The notes under the pieces were generated by a model. That model worked only from the letters and a program-made list of their open reading frames with translations. It did no database searches and was not told the origin of the DNA. Source: an uncultured Bacteroidales bacterium (GTDB lineage Bacteria; Bacteroidota; Bacteroidia; Bacteroidales; UBA4417). Taken from it: a DNA stretch of 64,000 bases. Where the stretch lies: positions 1 to 64,000 of the forward strand of contig CAIRMR010000107.1 of the NCBI GenBank assembly GCA_903879715.1, written 5' to 3'. The stretch's first letter is position 1. The number at the start of each line of letters is the position of its first letter. The position numbers and the translations under genes were made by a program. This document shows positions 1 to 9,271 of this stretch, in pieces.

Positions 1-1
1 C

Positions 2-592
2 ATCGGAATGGCATGGACAAAGTCGCCCACCGAAGTTAAAGAATGGGCACCCATTGCGGAGAACCCTGTACTAAGCCGGGATCAGCCCGATGTACGGGAG
101 TTTGAAAAAATGACGCTCTATAAAAGCCAGATCATTTGGGACAAGGACAAAACGCTTGGCCATCCCTTTGTTATGTATTACAATGGTAAAATAAAAAACG
201 GCTTCGAGAAAATAGGTATGGCTGTGTCGGATGACATGATCCATTGGAAACGATATGGCACGGAACCGGTCGTAGCCAACGGCGAAGACAAACAAACCGG
301 CATCAGCGGTGATCCGCAAATTGTGAAAATCGGCGATCTCTGGGTCATGTTTTATTTTGGAGCTTTCTGGCAACCCGGTGCATTTGATACTTTTGCCTGT
401 TCCTATGACATGGTCAACTGGACAAAGTGGAAAGGACCGCATCTTATTGAGCCGTCAGAACCTTGGGACAATCAATTTGCGCACAAGCCCTGGGTGATCA
501 AACACAAAGGAATAGCCTATCATTTTTACTGTGCTGTAGGTGATCAGGGTCGGGTAATCGCTTTGGCAACCTCGAAGGATTTAAGGCGATAA
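2..592 (+). CDS. Five-bladed propeller glycosidase (GH43/GH130-like), 5' truncated
   Basis: The reading frame is open from the window edge (an I-G precedes the first internal Met), so only the last 197 codons are present. The sequence has the repeated short-strand pattern of five-bladed beta-propeller glycosidases: 'HPFVMYYNG', 'GMAVSDDMIHW', 'GDPQIVKIGDLWVMFYFG', 'CSYDMVNWTKW' and 'HKPWVIKHKG', with aspartate/tryptophan blade ends. This is the GH32/43/62/130 clan style; a family cannot be fixed without the N-terminal catalytic residues. By position it is the upstream member of the sulfatase-GH127-GH78 run and probably acts in the periplasm or at the surface on the same glycan. About 280 bp with a repeat element separate it from the sulfatase, so co-transcription is uncertain. 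Confidence 0.7.
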   Translation: MGMAWTKSPTEVKEWAPIAENPVLSRDQPDVREFEKMTLYKSQIIWDKDKTLGHPFVMYYNGKIKNGFEKIGMAVSDDMIHWKRYGTEPVVANGEDKQTGISGDPQIVKIGDLWVMFYFGAFWQPGAFDTFACSYDMVNWTKWKGPHLIEPSEPWDNQFAHKPWVIKHKGIAYHFYCAVGDQGRVIALATSKDLRR

Positions 593-670
593 ACTCGCAG
601 ATATCAGATGAATAAAATAATAACTAGATATCAATGTCCTTTAGTAAGATTTGCATTGATACAAGTGTAT

Positions 671-791
671 CCCCCTCTTATCCCCCTTTTGCAAAGGGGG
701 AGGATAGATTTTTCTTCTGTTTGAAGTTTTTCGGTATAGAGATACCCAGATTAGTAAGTTCTCCCCCTGTTACAGGGGGAGTCAGAGGGGG
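671..791. repeat. REPIN-like paired palindrome
   Basis: Two G/C-rich palindromes face each other in the gap before the sulfatase. The right one (761-781) is a perfect 10-bp stem, CTCCCCCTGT with one loop base. The left one (681-701) is TCCCCCTTTTGCAAAGGGGGA. The outer decamers 671-680 (CCCCCTCTTA) and 782-791 (TCAGAGGGGG) are complementary at 9 of 10 positions, so the whole 121 bp can fold as one long hairpin. This is the architecture of REP doublets (REPINs). A 61-codon frame across it is not a gene. Confidence 0.7.
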
Positions 792-870
792 TACAAAAAT
801 TATTTGCAAAATCCCATAATTATTATCTTTCTCTAAATCCTTAACTAAACGACTAATAAATAGATTAATT

Positions 871-2322
871 ATGAAAGCGATACTGATTGCACTTACTCTT
901 GCCGGAATGTTTCTGCTTACTTCGGCTACAAAGAAGGTTGAGAAACCAAATCTGGTGTTTATTTTCTCCGATCAGCAAACCTTCGATATGCTGGGTTGCT
1001 ACGGAAATAAACAGATTAAAACACCTAATCTGGATAACCTGGCCAGCCAGGGGGTATTGTTTACGCATTGCTTTTCAAATTCACCGATTTGTACCCCGTT
1101 TCGGGGATTGTTGTTAAGCGGTCAGCAAACATTGTACAACGGAACATTTGTGAACGATAAGCCACTTGTGCCCGGGCATGGGAAAAAATTTGCGGAAGTA
1201 TTACGGGATGAAGGTTACAACACTGCCTACATAGGCAAATGGCATCTTTTGGGAGGCGATCGCGACCGGCCAATTCCTAAAGGTGAAATGCGCTATGGAT
1301 TTGATGAAGTGTTTGCAAGCAACAACTGCCATGTTGATTTTCGAGCCGGACAATGCTTTTACTGGAACGAAGAAGGACAAAAAGTATTTTTCGATAAATG
1401 GGAAGCATACGGTCAAACCGATCAGGCATTGCAATACCTCGAAAGCCGAAAAGACGCAACCAAACCTTTTGCCTTATTCGTATCCTGGCATCCACCACAC
1501 GACTGGGGCAAGTTTGAAGGGGAAGATGGCCTCATGCATTATAAATATGATGCTCCGGATGAATTGATGGCGATGTATAACCGCGACAGCATCAAAATGC
1601 GTCCCGGAATCGAAAATACACCCGATCGCCGGAGAATGGTTCAGGGACAAATGGCCATGACCACCGGCGTTGACATTGCATTCGGACAACTCATGGAAAA
1701 GCTGCGGCAATTAAAGCTGGATGACAATACCATCGTGGTTTTTACTTCCGACCACGGAGATATGCTTGAGTTTGATGATGCGAATTACCCTAAACAATAT
1801 CCTCATGATTACTCCTGTCACATCCCGTTCCTGTTACGATGGCAGGGTAAAATTAAGCCAGGGTCCACAACCGGTTTGCTGTTCAGCGCTTTAGACATTA
1901 TGCCCACTGTACTGGGATTAATGGGGCTCGAAGTTCCCAAAGAGTGCCATGGGAAAAATCTGTCGAAGGCTATTCTTACACATGACGAAAATGCGGTTGA
2001 TTATATTCCGATCTGGTTGTATGAAGGAAAAGGATTCCGGGGTGTAATTACCCGCGATTACACCTTCTCAACTCAGAAAGGAGCTACTGAAGGTTCGTTG
2101 CACAGTGTTTTATTCGATCGTAAAAATGATCCGTTCCAGGTAAACAATCAGTTTAGTGATCCCAAAATGGCTGCGGTAAAAGAAAAACTTTGGGCACTAA
2201 CTCAAGAGTGGATGATAAAATATAACGATCAGTTTTGGGAACAGGATGATTTTATGAAAGCTGCCACCGATGAGCAATGGAATAATTCTCCGTATATCCG
2301 ACCGGTTGATATTTTAAAGTAA
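871..2322 (+). CDS. Secreted S1-type sulfatase
   Basis: A 483-residue formylglycine-dependent sulfatase. A signal peptide (residues 1-19, hydrophobic 'ALTLAGMFLLTSA') leads into 'PNLVFIFSDQQ', where D34 is a metal ligand. The activation signature C-x-P-x-R is present as C74-T-P-F-R78-G, so C74 should be converted to formylglycine. A second metal motif, 'FTSDHGDML', lies near residue 293. The length is normal for the S1 family. It probably removes sulfate esters from a glycan in the periplasm. It is followed after 40 bp by a GH127-type gene, and the four + strand genes to 9050 look like one operon. Sulfatase plus rhamnosidase hints at a sulfated rhamnose-containing glycan such as ulvan, but the substrate is inference. 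No sulfatase-maturing enzyme is in the window. Confidence 0.93.
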   Translation: MKAILIALTLAGMFLLTSATKKVEKPNLVFIFSDQQTFDMLGCYGNKQIKTPNLDNLASQGVLFTHCFSNSPICTPFRGLLLSGQQTLYNGTFVNDKPLVPGHGKKFAEVLRDEGYNTAYIGKWHLLGGDRDRPIPKGEMRYGFDEVFASNNCHVDFRAGQCFYWNEEGQKVFFDKWEAYGQTDQALQYLESRKDATKPFALFVSWHPPHDWGKFEGEDGLMHYKYDAPDELMAMYNRDSIKMRPGIENTPDRRRMVQGQMAMTTGVDIAFGQLMEKLRQLKLDDNTIVVFTSDHGDMLEFDDANYPKQYPHDYSCHIPFLLRWQGKIKPGSTTGLLFSALDIMPTVLGLMGLEVPKECHGKNLSKAILTHDENAVDYIPIWLYEGKGFRGVITRDYTFSTQKGATEGSLHSVLFDRKNDPFQVNNQFSDPKMAAVKEKLWALTQEWMIKYNDQFWEQDDFMKAATDEQWNNSPYIRPVDILK

Positions 2323-2362
2323 ATAGTATGTCTGATTTATTACAAACGTGGTTTAAAAAAAA

Positions 2363-4390
2363 ATGTATCAAATGTATAAGAAAAGTAAATTGTTTTGGGC
2401 CGTTATGACCGGTTTTTGTATCCTGAATTTCCCCATCCAGGTCTTCGCCCAGCATGATATTTTATCACCTGGAGTATCTTCGTCAGCCAGAATTGAAGGA
2501 GTTATCGGGCAGAAAATGAGAAACTGTGTGGAAAAAGGAGTTATGTCCAAAAACTATGATCTGTACACCATTCCATTCAAAAACAAACTGGATAACGGGG
2601 GCGGTTTTCATGGTGAATTCTGGGGCAAATGGTTTACTTCCGCAGCATTGGCATATGCCTGGCAACCTACTGTTGCTTATCGCGACATTTTAGACAAATC
2701 GGCATCAGAATTAATACAAGCTCAGGATGCTGACGGGCGCCTGAGCAGCTATTCGCGTGCTGAAGATTTTGGACACTGGGATATCTGGGGCCGTAAATAT
2801 GCTTTACTCGGACTGATAGCCCATTACGATCAAACAGGTGATAAGAAATCACTGGTGGCAGCTTGCCGTGCAACTGATGCCCTGATCGAAATAGCCGGAC
2901 CAGGAAAGAAGAAACTGACAGAAACAGGGCTTCAGATTATCGGATCTTTGTCCTCCTGCTCCGTTCTCGAACCAGTAGTGCTGGTCTACGAACGGTCTGG
3001 TGACAAAAAATATCTTGATTTTGCTCAATACCTCGTGAAACTCTGGAGCGAACCAAACAGTTATAATCCTAAAGGACTTCGCCTGATTGAGGATGCACAG
3101 GCAGGTATTGATCCAATTCTGATTGCGGCCCCCAAAGGCTATGAAATGATGTCCTGCTACGAAGGATTGTGTGAATTATATCGGGTAACGGGAGAAAAAC
3201 GGCTCCTGGATGCTGCTGTAAAATTTGGCAAAAGTGTTCTGAAGAAAGAAATTATGATTGTGGGTTCCGGATCAAGTGGCGAATTGTGGTGCGATGGCGC
3301 CAACCGCCAGACCGAAATGCTGGAGCAACCCATGGAAACCTGCGTAACCGTTACCTGGATGAAGTTATGCTACAAGTTGTTGCAGCTCACGGGCGATCCG
3401 GTTTGGGCCGACAATATGGAGGTATCGCTATACAATGCCTTGATGGGCGCGATGATTGACGAAGGGGAATGGTGGGCTTATTTCTCCCCGCTGATCGGAG
3501 AGAGAATGCCTTCGCCCATGCAGGTTCCTGTTTGCGAATCAAGCTGTTGCGTGGCTAATGGGCCACGAGGCCTGCTGATCACTCCCGGCTGGTCGGTTAT
3601 GAAAAGTAAATCCGGTCCGGTAATAAACCTGTACAGCAAAGGAAACTGGACGCAAAAACTTAAAACAGGAACAGAATTAAAAATTACCCAGGAAACAAAT
3701 TATCCTGAGGGAAAAGACATTCTGATTCGAGTTGACTTACCTAAACCTGAACATTTTACTTTCAGTCTTCGGATTCCCGCATGGAGCAAGAACATGAATC
3801 TTACTGTAAACGGTGAAAAAATAGACTGCATACCGGGAACGTATGCTCAAATTAAGCGCGAATGGAAGAATGGCGATCAGATTCAGCTGGAAATGGATTT
3901 TCGGGGTCGGATTATACGGGCACCAGGAAGTGTGAATGATCTGGCTGTAATGCGAGGTCCGATTGTACTGGCTCTTGATACCCGCTTAGTTAAAAATGAG
4001 AATTACAATCTCTGGCTTCTCCCGCAGGGAACTCAATGGACTCAAAAGGATGAACTGGGTGGATTGAAGTATGTGCTGCCTGAACCAACCTTCACATCCG
4101 ACTCACCTGATCAATATATTGAACTGATTCCATCTTCATCAAAACCATCCGATGTGTGGATGGCATTTGAAGTTCCTTTTCTTTACAGATATACACACTT
4201 TTTCGATCACAAACAGATTAACGTGGTCATGTGTGATTATGCATCTGCCGGAGATCAGTACAGCGAGAAGAATCTGTTCCGGGTTTGGCTTCCCCAGCCT
4301 CTGTTTATGAATGATATTTTTCCTGAAAATACCTGGCGTATTCTGTACCGTGAAGGTGATACAAGACCTGTTATTCCTTTAAAGAAATAA
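2363..4390 (+). CDS. GH127/GH146-type (DUF1680) beta-L-arabinofuranosidase-like protein
   Basis: A 675-residue secreted protein with a signal peptide ending near 'VFAQ'. The fold is an (alpha/alpha)6 barrel followed by beta-sandwich domains. The zinc-thiolate site of the DUF1680 families is visible: E325-T-C327 and the vicinal pair C395-C396 in 'SSCCVANGPRGL'. In characterised GH127 enzymes the equivalent glutamate and three cysteines hold zinc, and one cysteine is the nucleophile. Expected activity is release of beta-L-arabinofuranose or a related sugar. An internal Met at codon 4 is an alternative start. The GH78 gene begins one base after its stop, which is strong evidence for co-transcription and a shared substrate. 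Confidence 0.88.
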   Translation: MYQMYKKSKLFWAVMTGFCILNFPIQVFAQHDILSPGVSSSARIEGVIGQKMRNCVEKGVMSKNYDLYTIPFKNKLDNGGGFHGEFWGKWFTSAALAYAWQPTVAYRDILDKSASELIQAQDADGRLSSYSRAEDFGHWDIWGRKYALLGLIAHYDQTGDKKSLVAACRATDALIEIAGPGKKKLTETGLQIIGSLSSCSVLEPVVLVYERSGDKKYLDFAQYLVKLWSEPNSYNPKGLRLIEDAQAGIDPILIAAPKGYEMMSCYEGLCELYRVTGEKRLLDAAVKFGKSVLKKEIMIVGSGSSGELWCDGANRQTEMLEQPMETCVTVTWMKLCYKLLQLTGDPVWADNMEVSLYNALMGAMIDEGEWWAYFSPLIGERMPSPMQVPVCESSCCVANGPRGLLITPGWSVMKSKSGPVINLYSKGNWTQKLKTGTELKITQETNYPEGKDILIRVDLPKPEHFTFSLRIPAWSKNMNLTVNGEKIDCIPGTYAQIKREWKNGDQIQLEMDFRGRIIRAPGSVNDLAVMRGPIVLALDTRLVKNENYNLWLLPQGTQWTQKDELGGLKYVLPEPTFTSDSPDQYIELIPSSSKPSDVWMAFEVPFLYRYTHFFDHKQINVVMCDYASAGDQYSEKNLFRVWLPQPLFMNDIFPENTWRILYREGDTRPVIPLKK

Positions 4391-4391
4391 G

Positions 4392-7295
4392 ATGAAGAAA
4401 TTATTGACTATTCTTATCCTGCTTTATTTCAGTCTGTTCATTCAGGCCGCCACAGTCGAAAATCTTCGCTGCGAATACCTTGTTGATCCAATTGGTGTAG
4501 ATGCAACTTCACCCCGTTTAAGCTGGCAGATTGTATCCTCCGAAAGAGGTGATCTTCAGCAATCCTACCAGGTAATCGTTTCTTCAACGCCCGAAAACCT
4601 GGCAAATGGCATTGGTAATATCTGGAATACCGGGAAACGCAATTCAGATCAATCCATTCAAATCGGATATCAGGGCAAGCCTCTATTAGCGGGAATAAAA
4701 TATTACTGGAAAGTGAGGATTTGGGATAAAAAAGGCTTGCCTTCAAAGTGGAGCAAACCTGCTTTTTGGTCTATGGGTTTACTCGCCAAAAAAGACTGGA
4801 ACAATGCCCAATGGATTGCATACAAGGACAACAATCAATGGAAACAGGAATGGAAGAACCATAAATATACCGAACTTAATAATCTTCCTCCTATGGAATG
4901 GCCCAATACTTCGTGGCCCTGGTTAACCGGCAAGGACAGTACTATTTTCACTTTGTATGAAATGGCTAATCCCAAATACGATCAATCTCCTCTTTTCAGG
5001 AAGGAATTTTCAGTGACTAAAAAAGTTAAATCGGCCAGCCTTTATATTTGTGGATTAGGATATTACGAAGCATTTCTGAATGGGGAGAAAGTCGGGGATC
5101 ATGTTCTCGATCCTGCATGGACTAATTTCGAACAGCGTTCATTCTATGTAACTTATGATGTAACCAGCCAGGTTAAAGAAGGGGGAAATGCCATTGGCGT
5201 AATGTTGGGAAGGGGGCAGTATAATCCTCTTTGCAACGATATCTGGGGATTAAGCAAATCGGCATGGGTCGATCAGCCAAAGCTTATTGCCAAACTTCAG
5301 ATTGAATTCACCGACGGTACTCAATCCATTGTGATCACAGATAATACCTGGAAAACTTCAGGTGGACCGATTGTTTACGACGATACACGGCATGGCGAAT
5401 TGTACGATGCCCGCTTAGAGCAAAAGGGGTGGGCCTCTCCGGAATTTGGTGAAAGCAACTGGAAAAATGCTTCAGTTGTAGCATGGAACGCGCAACTTGA
5501 ATCCCAGATGATCCCACCCATCCGCTGTTTTGCAGCCATTGCACCTGTAAAAACTTATAAAAGAGATAAAGGTGTAACCATCTACAACATTGGGAAAAAC
5601 ATTTCCGGCTGGGCACGTGTAAAAGTTCGTGGAAATTCAGGCGCCAAAGTTCTGGTCGAATATTGCGAAACGCCTTCAGATATAGAGCTGGTTCCTAATC
5701 TGACGCCTTCCAGGTTTAAATACACTATCAAAGACAAAAATTATGCTTCCTTTTACGACAAATATGTGAATGTCCGACAACAAAACGGGTATATCCTAAA
5801 TGGTGAAGGAGAAGAAACTTTTGAATGCCATTTTTCTTACAAAGGGTTCCAGTTTATAAGGATTACGGCTGATGAAGGTGTTACGGTTGTAAAGGTTGAA
5901 GGAATTCCGGTGCATACCGATGTAGAAATTGTTGGTGATTTTACATGTTCCAATCCATTGGTCAACCAGATTCAGCAAAATTCTGTAAGCAGTCTTCTGA
6001 ACAATTACCACAGCATAGCCACCGATTGCCCGCATCGCGAAAAACAGGGTTGGACTGCTGATAATTACATATCGGCCGAAGCGGCTATGTACAATTTCAA
6101 CATGGCTTCATTCTTGTCAAAATGGATAACTGATTTGGCCGGAACTCAATGTGAAGTTGGAGGTTTGGGAATAGTTGCCCCGTCGACTAATTACGAAAAG
6201 AATAACTCGACCGTTTGGCCGGCCGCCATTGTATTTGTTCCATGGAACCTTTATGGATTTTATTCCGATACCCGGATTCTGGAGGAAAACTACCCTGTTA
6301 TGACACGCTTTGCCAAAAGCAGTTTATTGCGTCAAGTGCCGGGAAAACCAGAGATTATTTCGGATGTTTTGGGCGACTGGCTCGCACCGGTTATTCCACT
6401 CACAGACACTGCCCGAAATAACACCATGGTGCCACCCGAGGGATTAATCCTTTACGGAACTGCATCGCATTACCTCGTAGTGAAACGACTTTCTGACATC
6501 TGCCAAACTCTTGGAAAGTCAAAAGAAGCCGAAGATTATATCCAATGGGCCAGGTGTATAGCCACCAGTTTCAACGAGGAGTTTCTCGATGAAAAAACCT
6601 TGACCTATCATGGCGATAAACCCACGGGGTATAGGCAATCAGCCAATATAGTCCCGTTGGAATACGGAATTGTAGAAAACGATCAAAAGGATATTGTCCT
6701 TGGAAACCTGATTCAGGATATTCATTCCCGGAATGATCATTTAAGTACCGGATTTTTAGGAACTTCCGCCCTGATGGATTTTCTTCCGGCAGTAGATCCG
6801 GAACTGGCCTATCAAATTGTGACTCAAAAAACTTATCCAGGCTGGGGTTACATGGTAGAGCAGGGCGCCAATTCAATGTGGGAAGGCTGGGACGGATACG
6901 ATTCGCGCAACCACACGCCATTCTGCCTTATCAGTGCCTACTTTTACAAGTTTCTGGCTGGTATTCAACTTGATCAGGAAGCGCCCGGTTTTAAACATTT
7001 TATCATTAATCCTTCGATAGTTGGAGATTTAACGTTTGTAGATGCCTGGCACGATTGCATGTATGGCCGTATTAAAAGCAGCTGGAAACGAGAGAAAGAC
7101 AAATTAACACTTAATGTTACCATCCCTGCAAATACCAAAGCAACCATTTATCTTCCATCTCTATCCGGATACGGTATTACTGAATCGGGAATTCCTGTCG
7201 AAAAAGCATCTGATATTGAATATATAGGAGTAAAAAGCGGGAAAGCCATTTTCCACTGCGGTTCCGGGAATTACTCTTTTCAAACAAATATGTAA
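4392..7295 (+). CDS. GH78 alpha-L-rhamnosidase, DCPHRE variant
   Basis: A 967-residue GH78 enzyme with a signal peptide ('LILLYFSLFIQAA'), an N-terminal fibronectin-like domain ('LRCEYLVDPIGVDATSPRLS'), beta-sandwich domains, the six-hairpin catalytic barrel and a C-terminal beta domain. The catalytic segment is D545-C-P-H-R-E550 followed by D557 ('GWTAD'). That spacing (0, +5, +12) equals the Asp567/Glu572/Asp579 set I recall for Bacillus sp. GL1 RhaB, so the general acid is probably E550. A second acidic motif is 'WEGWDGYDS'. It would release terminal alpha-L-rhamnose in the periplasm. The same operon holds the two GH127-type proteins. Its catalytic motif differs from the second GH78 in the window, so the two are not recent duplicates. 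Confidence 0.93.
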   Translation: MKKLLTILILLYFSLFIQAATVENLRCEYLVDPIGVDATSPRLSWQIVSSERGDLQQSYQVIVSSTPENLANGIGNIWNTGKRNSDQSIQIGYQGKPLLAGIKYYWKVRIWDKKGLPSKWSKPAFWSMGLLAKKDWNNAQWIAYKDNNQWKQEWKNHKYTELNNLPPMEWPNTSWPWLTGKDSTIFTLYEMANPKYDQSPLFRKEFSVTKKVKSASLYICGLGYYEAFLNGEKVGDHVLDPAWTNFEQRSFYVTYDVTSQVKEGGNAIGVMLGRGQYNPLCNDIWGLSKSAWVDQPKLIAKLQIEFTDGTQSIVITDNTWKTSGGPIVYDDTRHGELYDARLEQKGWASPEFGESNWKNASVVAWNAQLESQMIPPIRCFAAIAPVKTYKRDKGVTIYNIGKNISGWARVKVRGNSGAKVLVEYCETPSDIELVPNLTPSRFKYTIKDKNYASFYDKYVNVRQQNGYILNGEGEETFECHFSYKGFQFIRITADEGVTVVKVEGIPVHTDVEIVGDFTCSNPLVNQIQQNSVSSLLNNYHSIATDCPHREKQGWTADNYISAEAAMYNFNMASFLSKWITDLAGTQCEVGGLGIVAPSTNYEKNNSTVWPAAIVFVPWNLYGFYSDTRILEENYPVMTRFAKSSLLRQVPGKPEIISDVLGDWLAPVIPLTDTARNNTMVPPEGLILYGTASHYLVVKRLSDICQTLGKSKEAEDYIQWARCIATSFNEEFLDEKTLTYHGDKPTGYRQSANIVPLEYGIVENDQKDIVLGNLIQDIHSRNDHLSTGFLGTSALMDFLPAVDPELAYQIVTQKTYPGWGYMVEQGANSMWEGWDGYDSRNHTPFCLISAYFYKFLAGIQLDQEAPGFKHFIINPSIVGDLTFVDAWHDCMYGRIKSSWKREKDKLTLNVTIPANTKATIYLPSLSGYGITESGIPVEKASDIEYIGVKSGKAIFHCGSGNYSFQTNM

Positions 7296-7301
7296 CATTG
7301 T

Positions 7302-9050
7302 ATGGAAGTAAAAAAAACATTGTGGGCTTTTTTAATTCTTTTTGTTGGTGGCTTTGGTTGTACAACTCAAAAACAACAAGAAAGAGAGACTGATACCATT
7401 CAGCTTATCAATCCATCAGAGGTTCAGGTTCGGGGAGAACTCAATACCCGCTTAATGAAAAATTACGATCGGATGGAAGAAGAAATTTATCAGCCGGAAC
7501 ATGTTTTTATGACAGAGGAAGCCAGCAATTGGTGGCCTGGCGACAAGGAAGGAAGAACAATCCTGGCCCTGACCAAACTTGCCCAGGCAACCGGAAGAAC
7601 ACCCAAATACCTTGATGCCATTCTAAAGTTGTTTCCCGGCAAGGTTAATGAAAAGGGATATTTTGGCACTGTTTATCCTGATGGGGTTTTGGATGAGCAG
7701 CAGCTTTCGTCGCATGGCTGGGTGCTGAGAGGTCTTTGTGAATATTACCTCTGGAAAAAAGATCCGGCAGTGCTTGGATATATCAACAGGATAATCGACA
7801 ACCTGGTACTTCCAACCAAAGGCTATCACCAAAACTACCCGGTTGATCCTGCAGGGCGAAAACATGGCGGTCACGAAAGTGGCAACCGTATCAATGAAAA
7901 AGTTGGGAACTGGATTCTTTCGACAGATGTCGGTTGTGATTTCATTTTCATGGATGGTGTTGTTCAGGCTTACCAGGTTACGAAACGGGAAGAACTGAAA
8001 CCGCTGATTGATGAAATGATAGAGGTATTCAGAAAAACAGACCTTGTTCAGATCAAAGCCCAGACACATGCCTCGCTAACCGGTCTGCGGGCATTGCTTC
8101 GCTATTACCAGGTTACAGGCGACAGCACATTAGTCGGAACCGTTGAGAAAGACTTTGATCTTTACCGGAAATTCGCCCGTACCGAAAACTATGCAAACTA
8201 CAACTGGTTTGGTCGTCCCGAGTGGACAGAGCCTTGTGCGGTTGTTGATTCTTACATGTTGTCGTCGCAACTCTGGCAAATCACCGGGAAACCTGAATAT
8301 GCCGAAGACGCCCAACTGATTTATTACAATGCCCTCGGCTTCGGGCAACGTGCAAACGGAGGTTTTGGAACTGATAACTGCTCGGGCGCAAATTCCACAT
8401 TTTTACATGCCGATACCTACGAAGCATACTGGTGTTGCACTATGCGGGGCGGCGAAGGGCTGGCATCCATTGCCCAAAATTTGTTTTTCACAGGCAGCCG
8501 ATCCATTTATATTCCATCTTTCGAAAATGCTTCGGTGAACATTAAATTTGAAAACGACTCCATTTTATTGGATGAAACCACAGACTACCCTTTCGGAAAT
8601 GAAGTAAATTTCACCGTTAAAGAAACGAGTTTAAGCTTCGCTCCCGGAATTAAACTCCTTGCCCCTGAATGGATTCAGAATCCTGAAGTCTTTATCAATG
8701 ATAAAAAAATACAAACAGATTTAGAAAATGGATTTGTCTGTTTTACAAAAACACTTAGCAAGGGAGATCAGATCAGCTACCGTTTTGCGTTAAAATCAGG
8801 AGCAGAAAAGCTTGAAAATCCAAACAGCCTTGCCGGATATCACAAATATTTTTACGGCCCGCTCATACTCGGACACAGAGGAAAAGAAGAAATCCGGCTT
8901 TCGCAGCAAGCTGAATTTGAATTGAAAGGAAATAAAACATACGGCATTAAAAATGATACCCTGCAGTTTATCCCGGTTTATCATCTTTTAAATCCGGAAG
9001 TCAAAAAAGAAACGGGTTACCAGATTCAGGTGATTTTTAAAAATGAATAG
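7302..9050 (+). CDS. GH127-superfamily six-hairpin lipoprotein
   Basis: A 582-residue protein with a hydrophobic N-terminus ending 'VGGFGC', a plausible though non-canonical lipobox, so a lipoprotein is likely. It belongs to the DUF1680 superfamily but is divergent from its neighbour at 2363-4390. The same zinc-thiolate constellation is present: E310-P-C312 and C378-C379 ('YWCCTMRGG'). The spacing from the glutamate to the cysteine pair (68 residues) is close to the 70 in the neighbour, which argues that both use the same chemistry. The substrate is unknown; beta-L-arabinofuranoside is the obvious guess. It starts 6 bp after GH78 and is the last gene of this operon. Confidence 0.8.
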   Translation: MEVKKTLWAFLILFVGGFGCTTQKQQERETDTIQLINPSEVQVRGELNTRLMKNYDRMEEEIYQPEHVFMTEEASNWWPGDKEGRTILALTKLAQATGRTPKYLDAILKLFPGKVNEKGYFGTVYPDGVLDEQQLSSHGWVLRGLCEYYLWKKDPAVLGYINRIIDNLVLPTKGYHQNYPVDPAGRKHGGHESGNRINEKVGNWILSTDVGCDFIFMDGVVQAYQVTKREELKPLIDEMIEVFRKTDLVQIKAQTHASLTGLRALLRYYQVTGDSTLVGTVEKDFDLYRKFARTENYANYNWFGRPEWTEPCAVVDSYMLSSQLWQITGKPEYAEDAQLIYYNALGFGQRANGGFGTDNCSGANSTFLHADTYEAYWCCTMRGGEGLASIAQNLFFTGSRSIYIPSFENASVNIKFENDSILLDETTDYPFGNEVNFTVKETSLSFAPGIKLLAPEWIQNPEVFINDKKIQTDLENGFVCFTKTLSKGDQISYRFALKSGAEKLENPNSLAGYHKYFYGPLILGHRGKEEIRLSQQAEFELKGNKTYGIKNDTLQFIPVYHLLNPEVKKETGYQIQVIFKNE

Positions 9051-9140
9051 TAATTTGTTTCACTAAAAAACATTCCGGTTACGAAGTGTTTCGATAGCCT
9101 AAGAGCTGAGTTTGATGTATTTTATAAAAGATACATTTAT

Positions 9141-9215
9141 CTGATATTGTGTCATTTTGTGTAAAATAAGAATCATTTCATATATTGATTCAATTTAATT
9201 ATGAAGTATCTTTAC
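9141..9215 (+). promoter_or_regulatory. Promoter/operator module, upstream copy
   Basis: This 75-bp segment matches 15326-15400 at about 68 of 75 positions with no gaps. It contains an inverted repeat GAATCA-N10-TGATTC (9170-9191) and then TATCTTTAC (9207-9215), close to the Bacteroidota -7 element TAnnTTTG, with a TTG about 19 bp upstream inside the right arm. The first T9SS gene starts 57 bp downstream. It is probably a functional promoter copied from the rhaA leader or the reverse. Confidence 0.6.
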
Positions 9216-9271
9216 CAGTACCAGCCTAGTTAAATAGCCCGGTAAGATATTAATAGTTTAAATACAAAACT

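Noticed and set aside
634-819. 61-codon + strand frame
   Set aside because: It lies across the REPIN-like palindromes and has no protein-like composition.
7623-8069. 148-codon frame antisense to the GH127-type lipoprotein
   Set aside because: It mirrors a clearly coding frame with conserved catalytic residues; similar antisense frames throughout the window were dismissed for the same reason.
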